A DNA stretch of 15,475 nt. It comes from CAZGSV01 sp964528605 (lineage in GTDB: Bacteria > Armatimonadota > Zipacnadia > CAZGSV01). The DNA is taken from contig CAZGSV010000078.1 of assembly GCA_964528605.1 (NCBI GenBank), forward strand, positions 1 to 15,475, in the 5' to 3' direction. How positions within the stretch are numbered: position 1 is the stretch's first letter; the number at the start of each line of letters is the position of its first letter. The position numbers and the translations under genes were made by a program. This document shows positions 6,144 to 13,282 of this stretch, piece by piece. A model generated the notes under the pieces. The model did not search any database and was not told the DNA's origin. It saw only the letters and a list, made by a program, of their open reading frames with translations.

Positions 6144-7414
6144 TAGCGGCGCTGGCGCGTAGCGGCCGCGGCTGCCTGAGCCAGATCCATCTTCAGGATG
6201 CGCTCGCCGGCGGCCTGCAGGTTGGCGAGGGTCTGCTCCACCGTCTGCGTTCCGGCCAGCAATCCGTCCAGTTCCTTGGACCACACTTCGCGATCGAGGT
6301 AGGAACGGGCCCAGGTCGTGGGCAGCCCCTTGCTTTGGTAGGCGCCCTGCACCAGGGCCGGGAAGCCTGTGGGCTGCGCGGGGTTGAAGACGGGGAGCGT
6401 GGCCGCGGCGGTCTGCGCGGGCACTGCGCCCGCCAAGGCCTCCCCCCCGGCCTGCTGCCCTTCGCGGCTGGCGCAGAAGAGCGCAAAGCGCCACGCCTCT
6501 TCGGGCTGCTTGGCTCCCTTGGGTATGGCGATGCAAATGGCGCCCATGGGCACGGCGCCCTGGTTTGGCCTGTCGCTCGGGGCAGGGCTGGCGGCCCACT
6601 CGAGATCGGTCATGCGCGAGAGTTCGGCCACCCAGCGGCTGCTGCCGACGAACATCGCGGCCCTGCCTGCGCCGAAGACCTGCACTACGTCATAGCCGGC
6701 CGAGGGATAGGCGACGTGGTGCGCGCGGTCGAGGTCCAGGTAGAAGTTGAGCGCCTGCGCCACCTCGGGCTGCTGGGCTATGATGCACCGCGTCAGCGAC
6801 TCGTCAAAGGTCCGCACCCCCGCCTGCAGCAACATCGCCTGCAGTTCCGACAGCCTGCAGACTCCGTAGATATCGGGGACGCCGTCCCCATTGGTGTCCA
6901 GGGTCAGCCTCTTGGCCGCGGCGAGGTACTGGGACCAGGTCCAGTCGCCCCTGGGCACCGGCACCTGCCCCTGCGTGAAGAGTTCCTGGTTGAAGTAGAG
7001 CGCGGCGACGAAGATGTCTATGGGTAGCGCCCTGAGCCTTGCTCCCGAGCGGCACAGGTCGAGCGCGGGCTGCGCGAACGCCTGCTCCTGCCCGGCGGTG
7101 CGCAAGCGCGGTGCCAGGTCTTCCAGTGCGGCGACCCGATCCACCTCTGCCAGGGCGGCGTCGCTCGCCCAGATGGCGTCGGGGGCAGGGCGGCGCCGAG
7201 CGGCGAGGATCAACTCGTCGCGAGAGTTGGCGATCTCGTACTGGATGCGCGGGCCCGCGCTCTGGTGCGCGCGCGCAAGTCGGTCGCGGAGCAACTGCTC
7301 GCCCGGGGTGCCTGCCAGGCACAGCACGCGGAGGCTCTTGCCTCGGCAACCGCAGAGCGCCAGCGAGAGGGCGAGCCCGGCCGCAATCAGGGCCTGGGCC
7401 GTCGCGCGATGCAC
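6143..7414 (-). CDS. Family 1 extracellular solute-binding lipoprotein (sugar type)
   Basis: Starting at the GTG at 7414 the protein is 423 aa. Residues 8-20 are hydrophobic and run into LCGC (20-23), a lipoprotein-like cleavage site, so it should be anchored outside the cytoplasmic membrane. The body has the usual marks of carbohydrate ABC-importer binding proteins: LYFNQELF (139-146), WTWSQYLAAAKRLTLDTNGDGVPDIYG (158-184), GRAAMFVGSSRW (250-261), and AICIAIPKGAKQPEEAWRFALF (292-313). The frame is open far upstream, but that part overlaps the methyltransferase gene in another frame and reads as low-complexity Ala/Arg. The chosen start overlaps the methyltransferase end by 28 bases. No importer permease or ATPase gene is in the window; the only ABC transporter is an exporter. 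It therefore either works with a distant importer or has another role. Ligand unknown. Confidence 0.85.
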   Translation of the reverse strand: MHRATAQALIAAGLALSLALCGCRGKSLRVLCLAGTPGEQLLRDRLARAHQSAGPRIQYEIANSRDELILAARRRPAPDAIWASDAALAEVDRVAALEDLAPRLRTAGQEQAFAQPALDLCRSGARLRALPIDIFVAALYFNQELFTQGQVPVPRGDWTWSQYLAAAKRLTLDTNGDGVPDIYGVCRLSELQAMLLQAGVRTFDESLTRCIIAQQPEVAQALNFYLDLDRAHHVAYPSAGYDVVQVFGAGRAAMFVGSSRWVAELSRMTDLEWAASPAPSDRPNQGAVPMGAICIAIPKGAKQPEEAWRFALFCASREGQQAGGEALAGAVPAQTAAATLPVFNPAQPTGFPALVQGAYQSKGLPTTWARSYLDREVWSKELDGLLAGTQTVEQTLANLQAAGERILKMDLAQAAAAATRQRR

Positions 7415-8136
7415 AGGCAGGACACCCCCAAAGGCAGATTGATGTGCCGCAGCAGGCGCGCCTCCAGTCGCAGCAGCCAGACAAAGACGGCGGAAACCCA
7501 GGGCGCGACCTGAATGTAAGCGCTCGCGGGGGGGGAACGGCGCACCAAAAGCCGCACTAGTCGCTGCAGCAGCCGAAAACCGGCAATCGGCAAGAAGAGA
7601 AAGAAGATGCAGTAAGTACCCTGCAGAATCTCGAACCCCGCCCCACGCAGCAGCGCGGTCAGTTGCTTGAGCACATAGCGCCGGCGGTGCGCCAGAGCGA
7701 TGTCGTGGTCGCTCCAGAGCCAGCGGTAGGCGGGTACGGTGACGACCGCGACGCCACCGGGTTGGAGAACTCGGCACATCTCGCGCGCGGCCGCGCCCTC
7801 GTCCTCGAGGTGTTCGAGGAGGTCGAGGCTGGCAACCAGGTCAACGCTGCCCGAGGCGAGCGGAAGTGCGGTGGCGGACCCGCAGACCACATGGGGGCAG
7901 CCGCGCTCCCGGCAGCGTTCCACCGCATGTTCGGAGAGGTCGAGCGCCAAGACCCGCCCGCACTGGCTTAGAATCTCCAGATTCCCGCCCGTGCCGGAGG
8001 CCAGGTCCAACACCCAGCGGGCCCGACGCGGACCAAAGTGCCTGGAGAGCACACTCTTGATGATCGCTCGCCGCCCCACAAACCACCAATAGTGCTCCTC
8101 CACGGCGAACATCTTCTCCAGTTCGGCTACATCCAT
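7387..8136 (-). CDS. Class I SAM-dependent methyltransferase with membrane-associated C-terminus
   Basis: From the ATG at 8136, preceded by GGAG at a normal distance, the protein is 249 aa. HYWWFVGRR (15-23) is the signature N-terminal helix of a large group of Methyltransf_11-type enzymes often found with glycan and envelope genes. Motif I is VLDLASGTG (42-50), the acidic SAM-ribose residue is Asp66 (LALDLS), and later motifs are DLLEHL (105-110) and VLQPGG (123-128). After the catalytic domain come two hydrophobic stretches (about 177-197 and 208-224) and the LPLGVSCLCIARR ending common in this group, so membrane association is likely. An alternative ATG at 8181 overlaps the DUF456 stop as TAATG but lacks a ribosome-binding site. 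It is co-transcribed with DUF456 upstream and the binding protein downstream. The substrate cannot be read from sequence; a lipid or glycan carrier is a guess. Confidence 0.85.
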   Translation of the reverse strand: MDVAELEKMFAVEEHYWWFVGRRAIIKSVLSRHFGPRRARWVLDLASGTGGNLEILSQCGRVLALDLSEHAVERCRERGCPHVVCGSATALPLASGSVDLVASLDLLEHLEDEGAAAREMCRVLQPGGVAVVTVPAYRWLWSDHDIALAHRRRYVLKQLTALLRGAGFEILQGTYCIFFLFLPIAGFRLLQRLVRLLVRRSPPASAYIQVAPWVSAVFVWLLRLEARLLRHINLPLGVSCLCIARRPRP

Positions 8137-8180
8137 TCCGGTCTCCAAGGAGTCGGTGTGTCTCGGCGGCGCCCCGGCCA

Positions 8181-8744
8181 TTACCAGAACAACCGCGCCA
8201 GCAGAAAGGCCACCATGCCGACCACTAACCCCATCTTGAGCAGGGTTCCCCAGAGGCGGCCGATGGCGGTGCTCCGCGCCGCGCGCCAGGCCTGGGCGGC
8301 GGCCGTGCCGCGCCTGCGCTCCCACAGGTAGGCGGCCAGCGTGGCGCCTAGGAGCGCGCCTAGGAAAGGGGCGAGCCCCGCGCTGACCAGAAAGCCCAGC
8401 GGGCCGACCGTCAGCCCCACAACCGTGAGCGCGCCGCCCAAGAGGGGCCAGAAAACGATGGCGCCGGCGATGCCGCCGAGCAGCGCCACCCCTACGGCGC
8501 CGCTAGACGCCCCCCCCTTCTTAGCGGCCGCGGCCTGTACCCAGTTGTCGGCGGTCTCGGCGACTACGGTCACGGCCAGCAGGCCCAGAAGAGTAGTGCC
8601 CGTCACCACCGTGAACTTGGTTGCCAAGGCGTAGATGAGACTGCTGATGAGCACCAGCACTGTCCCGGGCAGGCCCAGTGCGGTCGCGAGCACCGCCAGC
8701 AGCAGCACGGCGGCGTAGACGATGTTGCCGACGATGAGGCCCAT
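8181..8744 (-). CDS. DUF456 integral membrane protein
   Basis: This 187-aa protein is almost entirely hydrophobic. It matches the DUF456 pattern: a first helix ending in ALGLPGTVLVLISSLIYAL, a middle segment AETADNWVQAAAAKKGGASSGAVGVALLGGIAGAI, and a Gly-rich pair of helices ending in GATLAAYLWERRRG. A final helix (about 168-185, KMGLVVGMVAFLLARLF) closes the protein. Four to five membrane segments are expected. Family function is unknown. The ATG at 8744 lies 10 bases behind the exporter stop, with its GAGGG ribosome-binding site overlapping that region, which points to co-transcription and coupling with the exporter. Confidence 0.88.
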   Translation of the reverse strand: MGLIVGNIVYAAVLLLAVLATALGLPGTVLVLISSLIYALATKFTVVTGTTLLGLLAVTVVAETADNWVQAAAAKKGGASSGAVGVALLGGIAGAIVFWPLLGGALTVVGLTVGPLGFLVSAGLAPFLGALLGATLAAYLWERRRGTAAAQAWRAARSTAIGRLWGTLLKMGLVVGMVAFLLARLFW

Positions 8745-8754
8745 GTTCCGCCCT

Positions 8755-10578
8755 CTAGCCGCCGGCGGTGTCGCCCTCGCCCGCCAGGACCCACTCGTCC
8801 GCCTGCATCTGCTCGCGGCACAAGCGAGCGTACAGGGCGCCGTTGGCGACCAGTTCCTCGTGCGTGCCGCGCTCGACTACTTCTCCCTGGTCGAGAACCA
8901 GAATCTGCGTGGCACCCATGACGGTGGACAGGCGGTGGGCGATGATGAAGGTGGTGCGGCCGCGCATGAGGCGTTCGAGCGCCTGCTGGATCAGCGCCTC
9001 GGAGACCGAATCCACGGAGGAGGTGGCCTCGTCGAGGATGAGAATCTCAGGGCCGCGGAGCAAAGCGCGGGCTATCGCGAGGCGCTGCACCTGCCCGCCG
9101 GAGAGTCTTACTCCCCTCTCGCCCACTTGAGTTTCGTATCCCTCGGTCAACTCGGTGATGAACTGGTGCGCGTTGGCGGCCTTGGCCGCCTCCATCACCT
9201 CGCGCATGGAGGCGCCGCGGCGTCCGTACATGATGTTCTCCGCCACGGTGCCGGAGAACAGCATGGGGTCCTGCGCCACGTAGCCCGTGTGGCGGCGCAG
9301 GGAGAGGACGGTGTAGTCAAGGATATTGCGCCCATCAACGAGAACCCGGCCCGCAGTGGGCTCGTAGAAGCGCATCAGCAGGTTGACCACGGTGGTCTTG
9401 CCGGCCCCGCTGGGGCCGACGAGCGCGACACGGTCTCCCCTGCGCGCCTGTAGGCAGACGTTCTTGAGCACGAGGCGCTCGGGCGAGTAGCCGAAAGTAA
9501 CGTTCTCGAAGGCCACCGCGCCCTGGCACTGGGCGAGTTCAACGGCGTCCGGCTTGTCCCGGACCTCAGATTGCGTATCCAACAGACGGAAGATGCGGTC
9601 AATGGAGGCGGCGGCGGTTTGATAGGTCTCGCCCACCTCGGCCAGTTGCGCCAAGGGGGTGTAGAGCATGCCCAGGTAAACGTAGAAGGCGATGAAGCCG
9701 CCCTTGGTGAGGGAGCCGTGCAGCACCTGACTGGCGCCGTACCAGATGATGACCGCGGTGCCCAGGCCGGTGAGCGTGCTGGCGATGGCGGTGAGTCTGC
9801 CGCTTAGGGAGGCTCTGTAGATGACGGTCCGCAGCAGATCGCCGGCCTGAGAAAACAGCCGGATTTCTTCCGTGCGCTCGCGGGTGAAGGACTGCACCAC
9901 GCGAATGCCGGCGATGCGCTCCTGCAGCGTGCCGGAGATGATGGCCTTCTCCATCTGCACGCGGCGGCTCGCCTCGCGCAAGCGCGGGCTCAAAGTGTAG
10001 AAGGTGTAGAGATAGAGGGGTGAAATGGCCAGCGCCACCAGCGTCAGCGTCGCCGACTCGCGGAACATCATGATCAGCACCCAGGCCAGCGTGGCGAGCT
10101 GAATGGTGGGCCCGACCAGCACCCCGCTCACCATTTCGCGCGCGGAGTCTATGTCGCTTATCAGGCGCGACATAACGCGGCCGGTGGAGCGGCGGTCGTA
10201 GAAGCCCGGCGAGAGCGTCTGCAGGTGGTGGAACAGGTCGAAGCGCAGGTCGAAGATGATCTTGTGGCCCGCGGTGGCGGAAAGCATGCGCTGGGCGTAG
10301 ATGAACAGCCCGCCGATGAGCGCCAGCCCCATCATCGCCAGCAGAGACAGGTTCAGCAGTTGCAGGGGCGAGAGGGCATGGCCGAACAGGTGCGTGCCCT
10401 TGTGCTCCAGCGAGTAGTTGAAGACGCCCTTGATAACCTGGGGGCTCGCGATGGCGGCGCCGCGGGCTGCCAGCGCCACCAGTATCATCAGCAACAGGTA
10501 GCGCCGGTAAGGCCAGGCGTAGCGCGACAGGAACCTGGTTACCGGCGAGCGAACCCGTTTGCCCTCTTTGTCGGCCAT
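8755..10578 (-). CDS. ABCB-type ABC exporter (fused membrane and ATPase domains)
   Basis: This is a 607-aa half-transporter that should work as a dimer in the cytoplasmic membrane. An N-terminal type IV exporter membrane domain with six helices covers about 1-320, including the intracellular-loop motif FYDRRSTGRVMSRLISDID (126-144). The ATPase domain has an A-loop Tyr364, Walker A GPSGAGKTT (388-396, Lys394), Q-loop Gln436, signature LSGGQ (492-496), Walker B ILILDE (512-517) followed by the D-loop SSVD, and H-loop His548. All catalytic residues are present, so it should be active. The substrate (lipid, lipooligosaccharide, peptide or drug) cannot be told. The ATG at 10578 lacks a clear ribosome-binding site. 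A promoter in the 97-base gap behind the kinase gene suggests it heads its own transcript with DUF456, methyltransferase and binding-protein genes. Confidence 0.95.
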   Translation of the reverse strand: MADKEGKRVRSPVTRFLSRYAWPYRRYLLLMILVALAARGAAIASPQVIKGVFNYSLEHKGTHLFGHALSPLQLLNLSLLAMMGLALIGGLFIYAQRMLSATAGHKIIFDLRFDLFHHLQTLSPGFYDRRSTGRVMSRLISDIDSAREMVSGVLVGPTIQLATLAWVLIMMFRESATLTLVALAISPLYLYTFYTLSPRLREASRRVQMEKAIISGTLQERIAGIRVVQSFTRERTEEIRLFSQAGDLLRTVIYRASLSGRLTAIASTLTGLGTAVIIWYGASQVLHGSLTKGGFIAFYVYLGMLYTPLAQLAEVGETYQTAAASIDRIFRLLDTQSEVRDKPDAVELAQCQGAVAFENVTFGYSPERLVLKNVCLQARRGDRVALVGPSGAGKTTVVNLLMRFYEPTAGRVLVDGRNILDYTVLSLRRHTGYVAQDPMLFSGTVAENIMYGRRGASMREVMEAAKAANAHQFITELTEGYETQVGERGVRLSGGQVQRLAIARALLRGPEILILDEATSSVDSVSEALIQQALERLMRGRTTFIIAHRLSTVMGATQILVLDQGEVVERGTHEELVANGALYARLCREQMQADEWVLAGEGDTAGG

Positions 10579-10632
10579 GAGAAATGAGGCAGGGCAGCGC
10601 CTCGCCCCGGGCGAAGGCCACCCTTCCCCGCT

Positions 10633-10661
10633 ATCCTACTCGGACGCGGCAGGGCGGTCAA
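10633..10661 (-). promoter_or_regulatory. Sigma70-type promoter for the exporter unit
   Basis: Read on the minus strand, TTGACC (10661-10656) and TAGGAT (10638-10633) are 17 bases apart. Transcription would start near 10626, about 48 bases before the exporter ATG. The leader could form an imperfect hairpin from GCCTTCGCCC and GGGGCGAGGC. This suggests that the exporter gene and those behind it can be expressed separately from the upstream two-component genes. Confidence 0.6.
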
Positions 10662-10674
10662 TCGGCGGGCGCGC

Positions 10675-12501
10675 TTACGACTCTCGGCGCACGGAGCTCG
10701 GCAGCACGAAACGGAAGGAGGCTCCTTTGCCGGGTTGACTGGTGACGCCGACGGAGCCGCCGTGCAGTTCGACTATGCGACGCACTATGGCCAGCCCGAG
10801 GCCCAAGCCTGCCTGCTGCCTGCGGGCCTGATCGCCGGTGTAGAAGGCTTCCCACACGCGCGCGGCCTCCGTCTCGCTGAGCCCCGGCCCATTGTCGGTC
10901 ACCGCAACCTCTACGGCGTCTTCGACTTGACGGGCGGCGATGGTCACTGCCCCCCCCTGCGGGCTGTGCTTGAGCGCGTTGCTCACCAGGTTGGCGAGCA
11001 CCTGATGTACCTTCTCCTCGTCGGCCGGCACCGGCGGCAACCCGTCGGGGGCGGTGGTGATGAGGCGCACGGATTTCTCCTGCGCCTGCAACTGGAAACT
11101 GTCAGCCACCTTGCGAATCAGGGCGGTCATCTGCAAGGGCTGCAGGCGAAGGGGCACCGAGGACTCTTGCAGTTTGGCCAGGTCGAAGATGCGATCTATC
11201 AGTCCTTGCAGGCGCAGCGCCTCGTCCAGGATTATGCGCAGGTAGCGTTCCTGCTGCTCCGGCTGCGCCCGGTCGATTATGGCCTCGGCGAAGCCACGGA
11301 TGGCGGTGAGCGGGGTGCGCAACTCGTGCGACACCGCGGCCAGCAGGGCCCGCTCCAACTCATCGGTGGAGCGCCTTTCGCTGGCCTCGCGTACCACCGC
11401 CACCAGGCCCCACAATCCGCCGCGCGGATCGTGCACCGGAGAGGCCACCGCCAACAGCGGAACGCCCCCGTCAACGGGGCTCAGTTCGGCCGAGCCCCCG
11501 CGGCCCTCTGCCAAGGCGGCGCTCAGGAAGCCGCCTAGGTCGCCGCCCCCGGGAAGTTCAGCGACCGGCTTGCCCATCACTTTGGGGAGTTCCAGACCAA
11601 GCAGCCGAGCCGCCTGCGGATTGGCGAGCACCACCTGGCCCTGCGCCGAGACCGCAAGCACCCCCTCCGCCAAGGAGTCGAGCAGCCGCAAGGTCAGGTC
11701 CCTCTCCGTCTGCAGGCGAGCGAACGTCTGTCCCAGTTCGCCGGAGAGGGCGTTGAAGGTGGTGGCGAGCGCGCGCACTTCCTGCGTGCCGTGCAGTTCG
11801 CTGGTCGTCTCGCCCCAGCCGCCGGCGCGGATGCTCTCGATGGCGGCGGTCAGACGGAAGAGCGGCGCGGCCACCGACCGAGCCACCAGCAATGAGAGCG
11901 CGACGGAGAGCAGAGCCAGCGCCGCGGCGATGACGATAAGCGCCGCCCGCATGTCGGAGACGGGCGCGAGCAGGCCGGTGGCGGGCGCGTGGACGTAGAG
12001 CAACCCTACCTTGCGCCCTTGCGCGTCGCGCACCTCCTGCGTGGCGGTGAGCATGGTGCTGCCCATGAGACAGCGCAGTCCCTTTGAGATGCCCTCAGAG
12101 AGAGGCCGGTGCCCCGCCTCGGTCCTGCGCCCGGCACGCAGAATGGGCGGGCAACACTCCGCCTCCGCCAGCGCCCTTCCTTGGTTGTCCACCAGGCAGA
12201 CCTTCACGTCCAACGCTTCCGAGAGCCAGCGGAGTTGCTGCTCGACGGCCTTGCGGTTGATGCCGGAGGGCGACACCTGCCCCTTCAGTTGCGCGGCCAT
12301 GCCCTCGGCGATGCCTATCAGGTCCTTGTCCCGCGCCCGCTCGTAATTGCGCGCGAAGACCCACCCCGCGCATAGACTCACGCCCGCTATGGCGATAAGG
12401 GAAAGCAATAGGTTGACCGCGACCAGTCGCCCAAACAGTGACCGCGGCACCAGCCAACGCCCAATCCAGCCATCCCGCGCTTCCACCACCAGTGCCCTCA
12501 T
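10675..12501 (-). CDS. Membrane sensor histidine kinase (HAMP, PAS, HisKA, HATPase)
   Basis: This 608-aa kinase has a first membrane helix at about 26-49, an extracytoplasmic sensor region to about 185, and a second helix at about 186-207. HAMP (about 208-262) and a PAS-like domain (about 268-370) follow. The dimerisation/phosphoacceptor helix has the H-box SHELRTPLT (391-399, His392). The ATP-binding domain has the N-box NLVSNALKHS (504-513), G1 DNGPG (536-540), F-box FYTGD (553-557) and G2 GLGLGL (565-570). Everything needed for autophosphorylation is present. The layout resembles PhoR/ResE-type kinases. The sensor region carries Cys116, Cys117 and Cys144, but no recognisable ligand fold. 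The ATG at 12501 is almost touching GAGGA; an in-frame GTG a few codons in could be the real start. It lies 19 bases behind the response-regulator frame, its obvious partner. That partner is interrupted, so the kinase may signal through the receiver alone or through another regulator. Confidence 0.93.
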   Translation of the reverse strand: MRALVVEARDGWIGRWLVPRSLFGRLVAVNLLLSLIAIAGVSLCAGWVFARNYERARDKDLIGIAEGMAAQLKGQVSPSGINRKAVEQQLRWLSEALDVKVCLVDNQGRALAEAECCPPILRAGRRTEAGHRPLSEGISKGLRCLMGSTMLTATQEVRDAQGRKVGLLYVHAPATGLLAPVSDMRAALIVIAAALALLSVALSLLVARSVAAPLFRLTAAIESIRAGGWGETTSELHGTQEVRALATTFNALSGELGQTFARLQTERDLTLRLLDSLAEGVLAVSAQGQVVLANPQAARLLGLELPKVMGKPVAELPGGGDLGGFLSAALAEGRGGSAELSPVDGGVPLLAVASPVHDPRGGLWGLVAVVREASERRSTDELERALLAAVSHELRTPLTAIRGFAEAIIDRAQPEQQERYLRIILDEALRLQGLIDRIFDLAKLQESSVPLRLQPLQMTALIRKVADSFQLQAQEKSVRLITTAPDGLPPVPADEEKVHQVLANLVSNALKHSPQGGAVTIAARQVEDAVEVAVTDNGPGLSETEAARVWEAFYTGDQARRQQAGLGLGLAIVRRIVELHGGSVGVTSQPGKGASFRFVLPSSVRRES

Positions 12502-12520
12502 TCCTCGGCTGTCTTCAGAA

Positions 12521-12805
12521 TCAGCCGTTGCTTCCTTCCTTGTTCGCGGTCTCCTCGCCCGTCGCCAAACGATAGCCGAGGCCCCATTGAGTAACGATGG
12601 AGAACGGCAAGGGACCCGCCTCCGCCAACTTGGCCCGGAGGCGTTTCATGTGCGTATCCACGGTGCGTTGGTAGTCGGGCAGCAACTCGAACCCCCACAC
12701 GCGCTTCAGCAGCACGTCGCGGCTGAGCACCTCGTTGGGGTGCAGGGCGAACTCGGTGAGCAGGCGCAACTCGGTGGGCGTGAGCTCGAGCCGGTGGCCG
12801 CCGGC
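12521..12805 (-). pseudogene. Detached DNA-binding domain of the OmpR-type response regulator
   Basis: Directly behind the amber codon at 12806-12808, and in the same frame, 94 codons without a stop encode a complete OmpR/PhoB winged helix: the entry strand GGHRLELTPTELRLL, the recognition region SRDVLLKRVWGF, YQRTVDTHMKRLRAKL, and the wing GLGYRL. Conservation of frame and motifs shows that it was until recently, or still is, joined to the receiver; the full read-through protein would be 239 aa, normal for the family. There is no good start with a ribosome-binding site that would preserve the whole domain: the first candidate, a TTG at 12769, would lose the first strands. It is therefore called a broken 3' part, unless read-through or a sequence error is involved. 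Confidence 0.75.
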
Positions 12806-13240
12806 CTAAGCCAGGGCGCACTTGAAGTCTATCACCAGGCCCGGCAACTCGATCCGTTCCGCTTTCTCCTCGGGCTCGGCGCGCCGTAGAATGGCCTTGA
12901 TGCGCGCCACCACTTCGCGCGGGCTGAAGGGCTTGACCACATAGTCGTCCGCGCCCAGCTCCAGCCCGAGAACGCGATCCGCCTCCTCCGTGCGCGCGGT
13001 CAGCATCATGATGGGCACCGGGGACCGGCGCCGCAGCCGTTCGCACACCTCCGTGCCGGCGATATCCGGCAGCATCAAGTCCAGCACCACCAGCGCCGGC
13101 TTGAACTGGTCCGCCTGCCGCAGCCCGTCCTGCCCGGTGCCGACGCTCACGACCTCAAAGCCCTCACGCTTGAGGTAGATAGACAGCAGTTCGCAGACGT
13201 GGGGATCATCGTCCACGATGAGGATGCGTGTCGCCGGCAC
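12806..13240 (-). CDS. OmpR-family response regulator, receiver part cut short by an in-frame TAG
   Basis: The GTG at 13240 starts a 144-aa product that contains the full receiver domain: acidic pocket Asp10-12 (IVDDD), phosphoacceptor Asp54 in VVLDLMLPD, Thr81 in MLTAR, and Lys103 in VVKPFSP. Leu, Val and Ile at the usual positions and ARIKAILRR (112-120) complete the alpha5 helix and start the linker. Translation ends at TAG in codon 145, in the first strand of what should be the DNA-binding domain, just after LPGLVIDF. TAG is an ordinary stop in this window (it ends four other genes), so a receiver-only protein is the plain reading. Such a protein could still accept phosphate from the neighbouring kinase but could not bind DNA. 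The gene sits between a dehydrogenase gene (38-base gap containing a palindrome) and the kinase gene. Confidence 0.85.
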   Translation of the reverse strand: MPATRILIVDDDPHVCELLSIYLKREGFEVVSVGTGQDGLRQADQFKPALVVLDLMLPDIAGTEVCERLRRRSPVPIMMLTARTEEADRVLGLELGADDYVVKPFSPREVVARIKAILRRAEPEEKAERIELPGLVIDFKCALA

Positions 13241-13255
13241 TCTTCTGCCTGCTCT

Positions 13256-13282
13256 CCCCGCGGGACGCGGTCCCGCCCCTAC
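13256..13282. repeat. Intergenic palindrome with CGCCCCTAC flank, copy 2
   Basis: GCGGGAC/GTCCCGC (13260-13266 and 13270-13276, loop GCG) is a perfect seven-pair inverted repeat followed by CGCCCCTAC (13274-13282), the same nine bases and orientation as the flank of the palindrome at 2618-2645. It fills most of the 38-base gap between the dehydrogenase and response-regulator genes. On the minus strand its GTAGGGGCG edge contains the TAG stop of the dehydrogenase gene. It could form a hairpin in the shared mRNA just ahead of the response-regulator start. No T-run is present. Confidence 0.5.

Noticed and set aside
6335..7027. A 230-codon open frame on the plus strand
   Set aside because: It is antisense to the solute-binding protein gene, whose family motifs are clear.
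7415..7777. A longer reading of the binding-protein gene
   Set aside because: It overlaps the methyltransferase gene in another frame, is low-complexity, and places the lipoprotein signal in the middle of the protein.
12521..13240. Stop-codon reassignment (TAG as sense) to explain the split regulator
   Set aside because: TAG ends the cyclase, binding-protein, exporter and dehydrogenase genes at the expected family lengths, so it works as a stop here.
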